The notes beneath the pieces are model-generated. The model saw only the letters and a list, made by a program, of their open reading frames with translations, searched no databases and was not told where the DNA came from. From positions 62,001 to 126,000 of the forward strand of contig QVIN01000009.1 of NCBI GenBank assembly GCA_003416985.1: 64,000 nt of DNA, read 5' to 3'. A program made the translations under genes and the position numbers. Origin of the DNA: Duganella sp. BJB480 (lineage in GTDB: Bacteria; Pseudomonadota; Gammaproteobacteria; Burkholderiales; Burkholderiaceae_D). Below are positions 6,551 to 14,852 of this stretch, in pieces. How positions within the stretch are numbered: position 1 is the stretch's first letter; each line of letters starts with the position of its first letter.

Positions 6551-9184
6551 TTAGAGCTTGATGTTGAGGCCGACCAGGACCGACGGGAACAGCTTCCACG
6601 CCGACTGCACCTGGCCGCTGCCGAAATTGTACTGTTGCCCCTGCGACGTGGCGTTCAGCACGTCGAGCGAGATCGACGCGCGCTTGGAAATATCGTAGGC
6701 CAGCTGGATATCGACGTTGTCGGTGGCTGCCTGATAGCGGTTGAAGATGAAGCCGGCCGGCGTGAAGTTGGGGAAGCGGCTGTCCCACAGCTTGCCCAGG
6801 TGGCTCCACGCCAGCTTGGCGTGCACCGGTCCCTTTTCGTAATACAGCGAGGCGTTCAGGATCTGCTTCGGTTGCTGCTGCAGCGCGTCGAGCACCAGCG
6901 TCGATCCGTTGGACAGGGTCACCGGCGCATGCGCGCGGCTGTAGCTGCCGTTGACGCTGACACCCAGGCCGTTGAACGGCGCGGGCAGGAAGGTCAGGTC
7001 CTTGGTCACGCCGAATTCGATGCCGGTCAGCCTGGTCAGGTCGGCAGTGTTGCGCGCCTGGGTCACCAGCACCTGGGTCGGCACGCCGTTTACCGGCAGT
7101 GATTGCATCTGGCCGAAGTTGAAGATTTCATCCTTGATGCGCTTGTGGAACAACGCCAGGGACACGATGCCGCGTCCGTCGTCCAGATACCATTCGTGGC
7201 CGAGATCGAGGTTGGTCGACAGGCGTGGTTTCAGATCAGGATTGCCGGTCGACAGGGTCGGCACGCCGCTGCTGGTATTGAGCGCGCCGCCGTGGGTGGC
7301 GATCTGGTCGAAGCGGGGGCGGCCCACGGTCTGCGACAGGCCCATGCGCAGCTTGCTCTCGGCGCCGGTCTCCATCACGGCGGTCACCGACGGCAGCAGA
7401 TTGCTGTAGGAATTCTTCGTCGGCACCAACGCGTAGACGCCATTGGTGGCCAGATAGCCGTCGCTGTCGAAGTGCGTCTGCTCCAGGCGTAGCCCGCCGA
7501 CGACCAGCCACTTGTCGGTGCGGAACTGGGTCTGCGCATAGGCGGCGTTGACATGTTCGCGCAGGTCGTAGGTGTTGCCGTACTGCGAGGCCAGATCGAC
7601 CGTGGTTTTCTCGCCGCCGCCGTACTTGGCAAAGGCGGCGTCGGCCAGGCCGAAATCGATGACCGGGATGCGGGTGTTGCAGGCGACCGCGCACAAGCCG
7701 CCGCCGCTGACGACGCTGGCCAGCGTGTAGGGCGCGCCACTGTAGTCGGTGCGGTAGAACGAGGTGGCCGATTCGGTCCGCAAGGCGCGCGCGCCGACGG
7801 CGCCGCCCCATCCCCTGCTCTCTTCGCCCATATTGTATTTGAGGTTGGTCTGCACGTCCTTGACGGTCGCCGCATACCAGGTGCCTTCGGCGCGATGGTA
7901 TTGCAGCGCATAGCGGGACGGATCGGCGGCGTTCGGCGACACCGCCGTGAACACCGGATACTTGCCGCTCCAGTCGTAATTGAAGGCCAGGCCGGACTGG
8001 ATGAAGCGTTCCCAGGTCTGTGGGTTTTCCACCGTCGACTTCGACAGGCTGGCGCGGACATCGGCCGTCAACCCGGGCCGCAGCTCGATTTTATATTCGC
8101 CGTTGGCGCCATACAGCGCGCGGTCCCAGCGCAGCCGTCCGACGTCCGCCGTTTGTGAGGCCGAGCTGATGGCGCCGCCGGTGGCGCTCTGGTTGCCGAC
8201 CTTGGCCGAGCTGTCGACCGAGGCCAGCAGGCCGTAGCGGTCCGAGTATTCCTTTTGGCGGAAGTCGTACGTGCTGACATAGGCGCTCATCGCCTCGTCC
8301 GGGTGCCAGTCCAGCCGCGCGGTGAGGCCGGTGCGGGTGCGCGTGTTGTCGTAGTTGTACCAGCGGCGCTCGGTCGGCACCGCGTAGCCGTTGCCGCCGC
8401 CGAAGACCGCGCTGCGCGTCCCGGCATCGGTGTAGCTGTTCAACGTGCTGCCGGTCTCGATCTGCGGCACATTGATCTGGCGGGTCCAGTAGCTGGCCGT
8501 GGTCATCAGGCCGAAGGCGTTGCGGGGGCCGAAGCGGGTGGCCCAGCGGCCCTGCGCCTCGCCGATGGGACGCGAACCGCCCGATTTTGGCTGGCCGAAA
8601 TTCTCGCCGGCCTTGACGGAAAAGTCGAGCAGGTCGGCGCGGTAGTTGAAGGCGCCGCCGCTGACCATGTTGACCACGCCGCCGATGGCGCCGCCGTCCG
8701 TTTCCGGCAACGGGTTCTTGCTCACGTCGACCCGGCGCACAAAGTTCGACGGCAATACTTCCATGTAGATCTGGCGGCCGCCGATGTCGGCGGTGGCCAG
8801 CGTGAAGCCGTCGATCAAGGTGGTGTTGTAGTTGGCGTTCAGGCCGCGCACCACGACAAACCGCGGTTCGCCCTGATAGCTGAGCGTCGCCACGCCGGTC
8901 ACCCGCTTGAGCACATCGCCGACGTTGAAATCGGGCAGTTTGCCGATTTCGTCGGCGGCGATGGTATCGACCATGGCGACGGACTCCCGCTTGGTGGCGA
9001 TGGTTTTGGCGTTCGACGAGCGCACGCCCCGGATTTCTATGGCTGCCGGCACTACACCCTCCGCAGCCGCCATAGGCACTTCGTCCGCCATCGCCTCGCG
9101 CGCAGAGGCCGACAGCGCCGCGCCGATGGCTACGGCCATCAGGGAGAGGCGGAATGACAGGGATTGAGGGGATTGAATCAACAT
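6551..9184 (-). CDS. TonB-dependent receptor, carbohydrate-type
   Basis: 877 residues with a signal peptide (LSLMAVAIGAALSASA). The plug domain has DTIAADEIGKLPDFNVGDVL and GVVNMVSGG, typical of the Xanthomonas/Caulobacter-type receptors for plant glycans. A 22-strand barrel follows, ending ...FPSVLVGLNIKL with the terminal hydrophobic pattern used by the Bam machine. The start at 9184 is chosen because GGAGG lies 6 bases upstream; the ATG at 9196 overlaps that site. It heads the operon receptor-phosphoesterase-LacI-MFS. The nearby xylanase and galactosidase fragments point to a hemicellulose oligosaccharide as substrate, which is inference. Confidence 0.88.
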   Translation of the reverse strand: MLIQSPQSLSFRLSLMAVAIGAALSASAREAMADEVPMAAAEGVVPAAIEIRGVRSSNAKTIATKRESVAMVDTIAADEIGKLPDFNVGDVLKRVTGVATLSYQGEPRFVVVRGLNANYNTTLIDGFTLATADIGGRQIYMEVLPSNFVRRVDVSKNPLPETDGGAIGGVVNMVSGGAFNYRADLLDFSVKAGENFGQPKSGGSRPIGEAQGRWATRFGPRNAFGLMTTASYWTRQINVPQIETGSTLNSYTDAGTRSAVFGGGNGYAVPTERRWYNYDNTRTRTGLTARLDWHPDEAMSAYVSTYDFRQKEYSDRYGLLASVDSSAKVGNQSATGGAISSASQTADVGRLRWDRALYGANGEYKIELRPGLTADVRASLSKSTVENPQTWERFIQSGLAFNYDWSGKYPVFTAVSPNAADPSRYALQYHRAEGTWYAATVKDVQTNLKYNMGEESRGWGGAVGARALRTESATSFYRTDYSGAPYTLASVVSGGGLCAVACNTRIPVIDFGLADAAFAKYGGGEKTTVDLASQYGNTYDLREHVNAAYAQTQFRTDKWLVVGGLRLEQTHFDSDGYLATNGVYALVPTKNSYSNLLPSVTAVMETGAESKLRMGLSQTVGRPRFDQIATHGGALNTSSGVPTLSTGNPDLKPRLSTNLDLGHEWYLDDGRGIVSLALFHKRIKDEIFNFGQMQSLPVNGVPTQVLVTQARNTADLTRLTGIEFGVTKDLTFLPAPFNGLGVSVNGSYSRAHAPVTLSNGSTLVLDALQQQPKQILNASLYYEKGPVHAKLAWSHLGKLWDSRFPNFTPAGFIFNRYQAATDNVDIQLAYDISKRASISLDVLNATSQGQQYNFGSGQVQSAWKLFPSVLVGLNIKL

Positions 9185-9231
9185 TATTGCCTCCATGATA
9201 AGCCATCCAGGGATAGATGCGCTCCGAATTT

Positions 9232-9247
9232 ATTAGAACGTTCTAAT
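9232..9247. promoter_or_regulatory. LacI-type operator, copy 1
   Basis: A perfect 16-bp palindrome, ATTAGAACGTTCTAAT, with the central CG typical of LacI-family operators. It is 48 bases before the receptor start codon, and the operon it precedes encodes a LacI regulator. A second copy is centred 106 bp away. Confidence 0.75.
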
Positions 9248-9336
9248 TTTAAGCTGAATTGAAAAGGAATTCTCCCCGGAATTAGCCAAAAGTAAACGTT
9301 TTCAGCAGGTACTTTACTCCAGAGTGCTCATTAGTG

Positions 9337-9354
9337 AATTAGAACGTTCTAATT
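9337..9354. promoter_or_regulatory. LacI-type operator, copy 2
   Basis: A perfect 18-bp palindrome, AATTAGAACGTTCTAATT, with the same core as copy 1. The centre-to-centre distance of 106 bp is close to ten helical turns, so both copies face the same side of the DNA, as expected for repression by looping. Confidence 0.75.
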
Positions 9355-9458
9355 ATATTGGCTATATATTTCATGCTGATGACATTGAAGTTGCAATAAA
9401 ATCACGATCAACCAGTTCCGTCTGACGTAAATACAACAAGCAAGTTGCAATCATCAAA

Positions 9459-9470
9459 TTGTCTATACAA
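9459..9470. promoter_or_regulatory. HutC-like operator, distal copy
   Basis: TTGTCTATACAA, an imperfect TGT-N6-ACA palindrome. Its reverse complement is the proximal site at 9625. The framework matches GntR/HutC-type operators (TTGTATATACAA-like). It lies about 155 bases upstream of the putative start of transcription. Confidence 0.5.
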
Positions 9471-9585
9471 CTATGGATGGCAATGTTAGCCTTGTTTTAC
9501 CCCGTAACAACCTCGCGCCGTCCTGCCTTATCGGGCAAAGCGGCAAGTCAGCTTGTGCTATCGCACCCCGTTGGCCTCGAATACC

Positions 9586-9601
9586 TGGCACATATCCTGC
9601 T
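9586..9601 (+). promoter_or_regulatory. Candidate sigma-54 promoter (-24/-12)
   Basis: TGGCACATATCCTGCT has the invariant GG and GC separated by 10 bases and the full TGGCAC box; the -12 box reads CTGCT instead of TTGCT. Transcription would begin near 9611, just ahead of two HutC-like operators. Hut operons of pseudomonads are known to use sigma-54. Only one such match was found here by eye, so confidence is moderate. Confidence 0.45.
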
Positions 9602-9624
9602 CTATAAACCTGTTGCCCAGTTAT

Positions 9625-9636
9625 TTGTATAGACAA
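9625..9636. promoter_or_regulatory. HutC-like operator, proximal copy 1
   Basis: TTGTATAGACAA, the exact reverse complement of the distal site at 9459-9470. It lies about 15 bases after the predicted sigma-54 start, where a bound repressor would block the polymerase. Copy 2 follows 23 bp later, two helical turns. Confidence 0.55.
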
Positions 9637-9647
9637 CAGTAATCGGC

Positions 9648-9660
9648 ATGTATAGACAAT
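9648..9660. promoter_or_regulatory. HutC-like operator, proximal copy 2
   Basis: ATGTATAGACAAT, sharing TGTATAGACAA with the 9625 site. Three copies of the same 11-12-base word within 200 bases upstream of one operon are unlikely by chance. No gntR/hutC gene is visible in the window, so the regulator would be encoded elsewhere. Confidence 0.5.
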
Positions 9661-9782
9661 ACGCCGCCGACTGCAATTCAGTTCGCCCCACAAGGCATAG
9701 TGGCCGCTCCGTTTTGGTGCCACGCCGCCATGTGATGGTGCAATTTCATGTAGCTATCCAGACCAGAAGAAGGAATGACAAA

Positions 9783-12056
9783 ATGGGGAACAAACTGATG
9801 GGGTTAAGCGCGTTGGCGATGGTTTCGACTAGCGCTATCGTTTCCGGACAGACGCAGACGCCGGCTACCGACCGCGCCGACCAGATCGAGCGCATTGAGG
9901 TGACTGCTTCACGTTCGGCGCGCGCCGAAGAAATCCAGCAGGTGCCGATGGCGCTGACCGCCATCAAGCCGGAGAGCCTGGCCAAGTTCGGCCTGTCCGG
10001 GCTGGCGGACATCGCCCGTCTCGCGCCATCGGTGGACATGCAGGAGCAAGGCCCCGGCGTCAACAACATCACCATGCGCGGCCTGGTCGTGCGCGGCATC
10101 ACACCGTCGGAAATCGCCGACGCCTCGCTGGTGGCGGTGTATGTCGACGACATGCCCGTCACGCTCAAGTCCGGCAATCCCGACCTTAAAGTGCTGGACC
10201 TGGAGCGCATCGAGGTGCTGCGTGGCCCGCAGGGCACGCTGTACGGTGCTGGCGCCATGGCCGGCACGATACGCCAGATCACGCAAAAACCTGATGCCGA
10301 TTCGATGTTTGGCTCGTTCGAGGCGGTCGGTTCCAGCACCTCCGGCAACGGCGGCGCCAACGGCAACCTGCGCGGCATGGTCAACATTCCCGTCAAGGAA
10401 GGCGTACTGGGCCTGCGCGTGACCGGCTACACCGGCGAGGATAGCGGCTACGTCAAGAACATCCTGAACGGCAAGCGCACCAACGACACCCGCACCGACC
10501 AGGGCCGGGTGGCCATGCGCCTGCAGGCCTCGTCCGACCTGACGGTCGACGCCAGCATTACCGCCTCCTCCATGAGCGGCGGCCTGAACGGCGCCTTCAG
10601 CGGCCTGGCGCCGTTCACCACCAGCGCCATGACGGAGCAGAGGACCAAGGACGACATGCAACTGTACAACCTGGCCGTCAACTACAAGATGGCCAAGGCG
10701 GAACTGGTGTCGTCGACCACCTTCGTGCACCGCAAGACGCTGTACCGGAAATCGGATGAATACAACACCACCGCCTTCATCTTCCCTGGCCAGAGCCTGA
10801 TCCAGGCCGACTATACGATAGCCAACAAGCTGCAGGACTTCGCGCAAGAATTTCGGCTCAACTCGACCGAGGCTGGTCCGCTGAAGTGGACCGCCGGCCT
10901 GTTCCTCGAAAGCGGCAAGCGCGACTTCTGGGAAGACGAACCGACCCCGGGCATGGACGCGCGCTACGCGGACGCCTACGGCTTCCCCGGTTACAGCTCG
11001 CTCGTCAATGACCTGGCCTTCAATAAGGACGACCAGTTCTCCGGCACCCAGGAGTCGCGTTCGCGCCAGGCTGCGCTGTTTGCCGAAGCGACCTACACGC
11101 TGTGGGACAAGCTGGACCTGACGGCCGGCGTGCGCCTGTTCACCCAGTCCGAGGATTTCAAGCTGCGCTTCACCGGCTACTACGGCAACACGCCGGCGGC
11201 CACGGTCGATGCACCGGTCGGCACGCCCAACGTCGTCAGCAGCAAGGCCAGCGCGCGCGGCGGCAATCCGCGCTTCGCCGCCGCCTACCATCTGGCCCCG
11301 GAGCACTTGCTCTACGCGCAGGCCGGCAAAGGCTTCCGCTACGGCGGCAACAACCAGCCGGTGCCGGAGACCTTGTGCGGCATCCAGGCGCCGGCCAGCT
11401 TTGGCCCGGACCAGTTGTGGAGCTATGAGCTGGGCTCGAAAAATACCTTCCTTAACCAGCGCGTGAGCCTGAACGTGGCGGCCTTCCTGATCGATTGGGA
11501 AAAGGTACAGGTCGCCAACTACCTGCCGTGCTCTTACTACTACACGCAGAATGCCGGCAAGATCCGCAGCCAGGGCCTGGAAATCGAATCGATGGTCAAG
11601 CTGGCGCGCCGCATGAGCCTGGGCTTCAACGCGGCTTACACCGACGCCAAGGCCAGGACCGCCATCGTTACGCCGCTCGAGGCGCAATCGGCGCCGGCCG
11701 GCACCCGCACGCCATACGCGCCGCGCCTGACCGCCAGCCTGTCGTTCAACTATACGGTGCCGCTGGCCGACAGCGATGAGGTGGGTATTGCGGCGACCTA
11801 TTCCTATCGCGGCAACTCGTACACGGACTTCGCTCCGACCGGCAGCAACTATGCGGAAATCCCATCGTCGAGTATGCTGAACGCGGCGCTGTCCTATAAA
11901 TCGGGAAAATATGAGTTCGGCCTGTTCGGCACCAACCTGAGCAACCGTACCCGGGTCGTCGACGTGACCCGCGATCCAAACGGCCTGCAGCCCGGCGACA
12001 CCATCTACATGGCCCGGCCGCGCACCGTGGGCGTGCGCGTCAAGGCGCGTTTCTGA
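9783..12056 (+). CDS. TonB-dependent receptor for the betaine/lyase operon
   Basis: 757 residues from MGNKLMGLSALAMVSTSAIV (signal peptide; AGAAGGA lies 8-13 bases upstream). The plug begins at about residue 35 with IERIEVTASRSARAEEIQQV and includes ITMRGLVVRG and VEVLRGPQGTLYGAGAMAGT-type signatures (here RIEVLRGPQGTLYG). The barrel ends RTVGVRVKARF. It should import a substrate across the outer membrane using TonB. It is followed 27 bases later by the lipoprotein-binding protein of an ABC importer, so the two probably move the same compound. Receptors dedicated to amino-acid betaines are not a standard annotation, which makes this one notable. Confidence 0.88.
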   Translation: MGNKLMGLSALAMVSTSAIVSGQTQTPATDRADQIERIEVTASRSARAEEIQQVPMALTAIKPESLAKFGLSGLADIARLAPSVDMQEQGPGVNNITMRGLVVRGITPSEIADASLVAVYVDDMPVTLKSGNPDLKVLDLERIEVLRGPQGTLYGAGAMAGTIRQITQKPDADSMFGSFEAVGSSTSGNGGANGNLRGMVNIPVKEGVLGLRVTGYTGEDSGYVKNILNGKRTNDTRTDQGRVAMRLQASSDLTVDASITASSMSGGLNGAFSGLAPFTTSAMTEQRTKDDMQLYNLAVNYKMAKAELVSSTTFVHRKTLYRKSDEYNTTAFIFPGQSLIQADYTIANKLQDFAQEFRLNSTEAGPLKWTAGLFLESGKRDFWEDEPTPGMDARYADAYGFPGYSSLVNDLAFNKDDQFSGTQESRSRQAALFAEATYTLWDKLDLTAGVRLFTQSEDFKLRFTGYYGNTPAATVDAPVGTPNVVSSKASARGGNPRFAAAYHLAPEHLLYAQAGKGFRYGGNNQPVPETLCGIQAPASFGPDQLWSYELGSKNTFLNQRVSLNVAAFLIDWEKVQVANYLPCSYYYTQNAGKIRSQGLEIESMVKLARRMSLGFNAAYTDAKARTAIVTPLEAQSAPAGTRTPYAPRLTASLSFNYTVPLADSDEVGIAATYSYRGNSYTDFAPTGSNYAEIPSSSMLNAALSYKSGKYEFGLFGTNLSNRTRVVDVTRDPNGLQPGDTIYMARPRTVGVRVKARF

Positions 12057-12083
12057 TGTCGTGCATTTGTGGATGAGCCATTG

Positions 12084-13124
12084 ATGAAAATATATCGCGA
12101 CATCGCCGCCGCAGCCTTGGCCGGCGCCATGCTGGGCGCTTGTACCACGGCCGCGGCCGCGGCACCGGCATCGGCCTGGTGCGCCAGCGGCAAGACCGTT
12201 AATTTCGCTGGCCTGAACTGGGAGAGCGCGCGTTTCCTGACCGAAGTGATGCGTTACGTGCTTGAGCAGGGCTATGGTTGCCGCACTGACGCCCTGCCCG
12301 GCACCAGCATCGCGATGGAACTGGCGCTGGCGCGCAACGACATCCAGGTTTTCGCCGAGGAATGGATAGGCCGCAGCACGGCCTGGAATGATGCTGCCAA
12401 GGCCGGCAAGGTGGTGGCGCTGGGCGATATCATCAAGGACTCGTCCGAAGGCTGGTACGTGCCCGAGTACGTGGTCAAGGGCGACGCCAGGCGCGGCATC
12501 AAGGCGGCGGCGCCCGGCCTGCGCTCGGTGGTCGACCTGCTGAAATACAAGGATGTGTTCATGGACGACGAGGAGCCGGAGAAGGGCCGCTTCCTGAACT
12601 GCCCGACCGGCTGGACCTGCCAGGGCGTGAATACCCAAAAGCTCAAAGCCTATGGCATGAACGATAGCTACGTCAACTTCCGTCCGGGCACCGGGCCGGC
12701 GCTGGACGCGGCGATCGCCTCGGCGGTCCAGCGCGGCCGTCCGGTGCTGTTCTACTACTGGAGCCCGACCGCGATGATGGGCCGCTACAAATTCATCCGG
12801 CTTGAGGAACCGGCTTTTTCGCAGGCCTGCTGGGACACGCTGACCGCGCAGAACAACACCCGGCCCTGCGGCACCGTCAATCCACCCAACCGCCTGCGGG
12901 TGGGCGTGTCGCGCGCCTTCCACGACGCCGACCCGGCGCTCAGCGCGCTGTTCGAGCAGATGAACGTGCCGGTCGGCCTGCTCAACGTCCTGCTGGCCGA
13001 ACGGGAGGCCAAGAAACTGGAGGCGCCGGCGCTCGCCCTGCTGTTCCTCAAGCGCCAGCCCGCCATCTGGCAGGCCTGGATGCCGGCCGATGTCGCGGCC
13101 AAAATCAGTTCCACGCTTAAATGA
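12084..13124 (+). CDS. Betaine-type ABC transporter substrate-binding lipoprotein (OpuAC/ProX family)
   Basis: 346 residues from the ATG at 12084. The signal peptide ends in lipobox LGAC, with Cys20 the probable acylated residue. The body is a type II periplasmic binding protein of the glycine-betaine family (VNFAGLNWESARFLTEV, MELALARNDIQVFAEEW, GRPVLFYYWSPTAMM). Such proteins bind quaternary ammonium compounds in an aromatic cage, and several Trp/Tyr are placed accordingly. The adjacent permease and ATPase complete a ProU-type importer, and the adjacent lyase suggests a degradable histidine betaine as ligand. In the same class, EgtU-type proteins of other bacteria bind ergothioneine. Confidence 0.85.
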   Translation: MKIYRDIAAAALAGAMLGACTTAAAAAPASAWCASGKTVNFAGLNWESARFLTEVMRYVLEQGYGCRTDALPGTSIAMELALARNDIQVFAEEWIGRSTAWNDAAKAGKVVALGDIIKDSSEGWYVPEYVVKGDARRGIKAAAPGLRSVVDLLKYKDVFMDDEEPEKGRFLNCPTGWTCQGVNTQKLKAYGMNDSYVNFRPGTGPALDAAIASAVQRGRPVLFYYWSPTAMMGRYKFIRLEEPAFSQACWDTLTAQNNTRPCGTVNPPNRLRVGVSRAFHDADPALSALFEQMNVPVGLLNVLLAEREAKKLEAPALALLFLKRQPAIWQAWMPADVAAKISSTLK

Positions 13125-13131
13125 GGTTTTC

Positions 13132-14013
13132 ATGCCATCGTTTCCCGAAGCACTAAATATTTCCCTGGTCGAGACGATCAACGAGACGGTCGACGCCATC
13201 AACAGCCGCTTCGGCGACGCCTTCCATGACGGTTCGATCTGGCTGCTGCGCCATGTACTGGTGCCGTTCGAGGGCGCCCTGCGCACCCTGCCCTGGTGGC
13301 TGGTGCTGGCCGGGGTGTTCCTGCTCAGCCTGCACGCTACGCGACGCTGGGGCCACGCCGCCGGCTATACGGCCTGCGTGCTGCTGGTAGGCTGCCTCGG
13401 CTTGTGGGACCAGTTGATCCAGACGCTGGCGCTGGTGCTCGTCGCCACGTTGATTGCGGTGCTGCTGGCCGTGCCGCTGGGCATCCTCAGCGCCCGCAGC
13501 GACGGCCTGCGCCGGCTGTTGATGCCGGTGCTGGACGTGATGCAGACCATGCCCAGCTTTGTCTACCTGGTGCCGGTGCTGATGCTGTTCGGGCTGGGCA
13601 AGGTGCCGGCCATCCTGGCTACCATCATCTACGCGACGCCGCCGTTGATACGCCTGACCGACCTTGGCATACGCCAGGTCAGCGGCGAGTTGACCGAGGC
13701 CGCCCGCTCCTTCGGCACCACCCGTTGGCAATTGTTGATCGAGGTACAGCTACCACTGGCGCGGCCCAGCATCATGGCCGGTTTGAACCAGACCATCATG
13801 ATGGCGCTGGGTATGGTCGTGATCGCGTCCATGATAGGCGCGCGCGGTCTCGGCGAGGACGTGCTCGAGGGCATACAGACCGTCAACATCGGCAAGGGCC
13901 TGCAGGCCGGCATCGCCATCGTCATCCTGGCGATCGTGATGGACCGCATCACCCAGGGCTACGGCAGGGACCGCCGTCAGCGTATGACACAAGCAGACAA
14001 GGCAGGCCTATGA
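13132..14013 (+). CDS. Betaine-type ABC transporter permease (ProW family)
   Basis: 293 residues with about six membrane spans. The binding-protein-dependent transport signature is clear: EAARSFGTTRWQLLIEVQLP, then MMALGMVVIASMIGARGLG. It forms the inner-membrane channel of the importer whose binding protein is 12084-13124. It starts 7 bases after that gene's stop and overlaps the ATPase gene by ATGA, so the three are translationally coupled. The start at 13132 is preferred over the open frame from 13090, which would overlap the binding-protein gene. Confidence 0.88.
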   Translation: MPSFPEALNISLVETINETVDAINSRFGDAFHDGSIWLLRHVLVPFEGALRTLPWWLVLAGVFLLSLHATRRWGHAAGYTACVLLVGCLGLWDQLIQTLALVLVATLIAVLLAVPLGILSARSDGLRRLLMPVLDVMQTMPSFVYLVPVLMLFGLGKVPAILATIIYATPPLIRLTDLGIRQVSGELTEAARSFGTTRWQLLIEVQLPLARPSIMAGLNQTIMMALGMVVIASMIGARGLGEDVLEGIQTVNIGKGLQAGIAIVILAIVMDRITQGYGRDRRQRMTQADKAGL

Positions 14014-14852
14014 TTCCCTACAAAATACAAGTCAAAAACGTCTGCAAGATTTTCGGCGCGCGCTGGCGGGAGGGACTGCGTTTGCTTAACGAAGGCGGCA
14101 GCAAGGCCGACGTGTTGGCGCAGACCGGCTGCAACGTCGGCCTCAGCGACGTTTCGCTGAACATCCAGGCCGGCGAGATCTTCGTCATCATGGGTCTGTC
14201 CGGCTCCGGCAAGTCGACCCTGGTGCGGCACTTCAACCGCTTGATCGATCCGAGCGCCGGCGAGATCCTGATCGACGGCCGCGACGTGCTGTCCATGTCG
14301 GAGCGCGAGCTGCGCGAACTGCGGCGGCGTCACATCAGCATGGTGTTCCAGGGTTTCGGCCTGATGCCGCACCAGACGGTGCTCGACAACGCCGCTTTCG
14401 CGCTGCTGACGCGCGGCGAGCCGAAGACGCAGGCCCGCACCAAGGCCGCCGTCTGGCTGGAGCGTGTCGGCTTGAAGGGTTATGAGGATAAATATCCCGA
14501 CGAGCTGTCCGGCGGCATGCGCCAGCGCGTGGGCCTGGCGCGCGCCCTGGCGGCCGACACCGACGTGCTGTTGATGGACGAGGCCTTCAGCGCCCTTGAT
14601 CCGCTGATCCGCGACGACATGCAGGACCAGTTGCTGTCGTTGCAGACCACGCTGCACAAGACCATCATCTTCATCACCCACGATCTGGACGAGGCGCTCA
14701 AGCTGGGCGATCATATCGCTATCCTGCGTGACGGCCGACTGGTGCAGGTCGGCACGCCGGACGAGATCCTGCGCTCGCCGGCGGACGACTATGTCCGAAA
14801 ATTTGTCGAAAAGCGCGCCCATGCGGCGGCGCTGCCGGCCCGGATAGGATGA
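14010..14852 (+). CDS. Betaine-type ABC transporter ATPase (ProV family)
   Basis: 280 residues. Walker A GLSGSGKST, Q-loop MVFQGFGLMPHQTVLDN, ABC signature LSGGMRQRVGLARAL, Walker B VLLMDEAFSALDPL and the switch histidine in FITHDLDEA are all intact. The N-terminal insertion before Walker A (LLNEGGSKADVLAQTG) is characteristic of ProV/HutV ATPases. The C-terminal CBS domains of E. coli ProV are absent, as in many HutV-type proteins. It overlaps the permease upstream and the lyase downstream, each by ATGA. Confidence 0.9.
   Translation: MIPYKIQVKNVCKIFGARWREGLRLLNEGGSKADVLAQTGCNVGLSDVSLNIQAGEIFVIMGLSGSGKSTLVRHFNRLIDPSAGEILIDGRDVLSMSERELRELRRRHISMVFQGFGLMPHQTVLDNAAFALLTRGEPKTQARTKAAVWLERVGLKGYEDKYPDELSGGMRQRVGLARALAADTDVLLMDEAFSALDPLIRDDMQDQLLSLQTTLHKTIIFITHDLDEALKLGDHIAILRDGRLVQVGTPDEILRSPADDYVRKFVEKRAHAAALPARIG

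Noticed and set aside
9909..13286. Long minus-strand open frame opposite the TonB receptor and binding-protein genes
   Set aside because: His/Arg/Gln-rich antisense shadow; the plus strand has two clear family matches.
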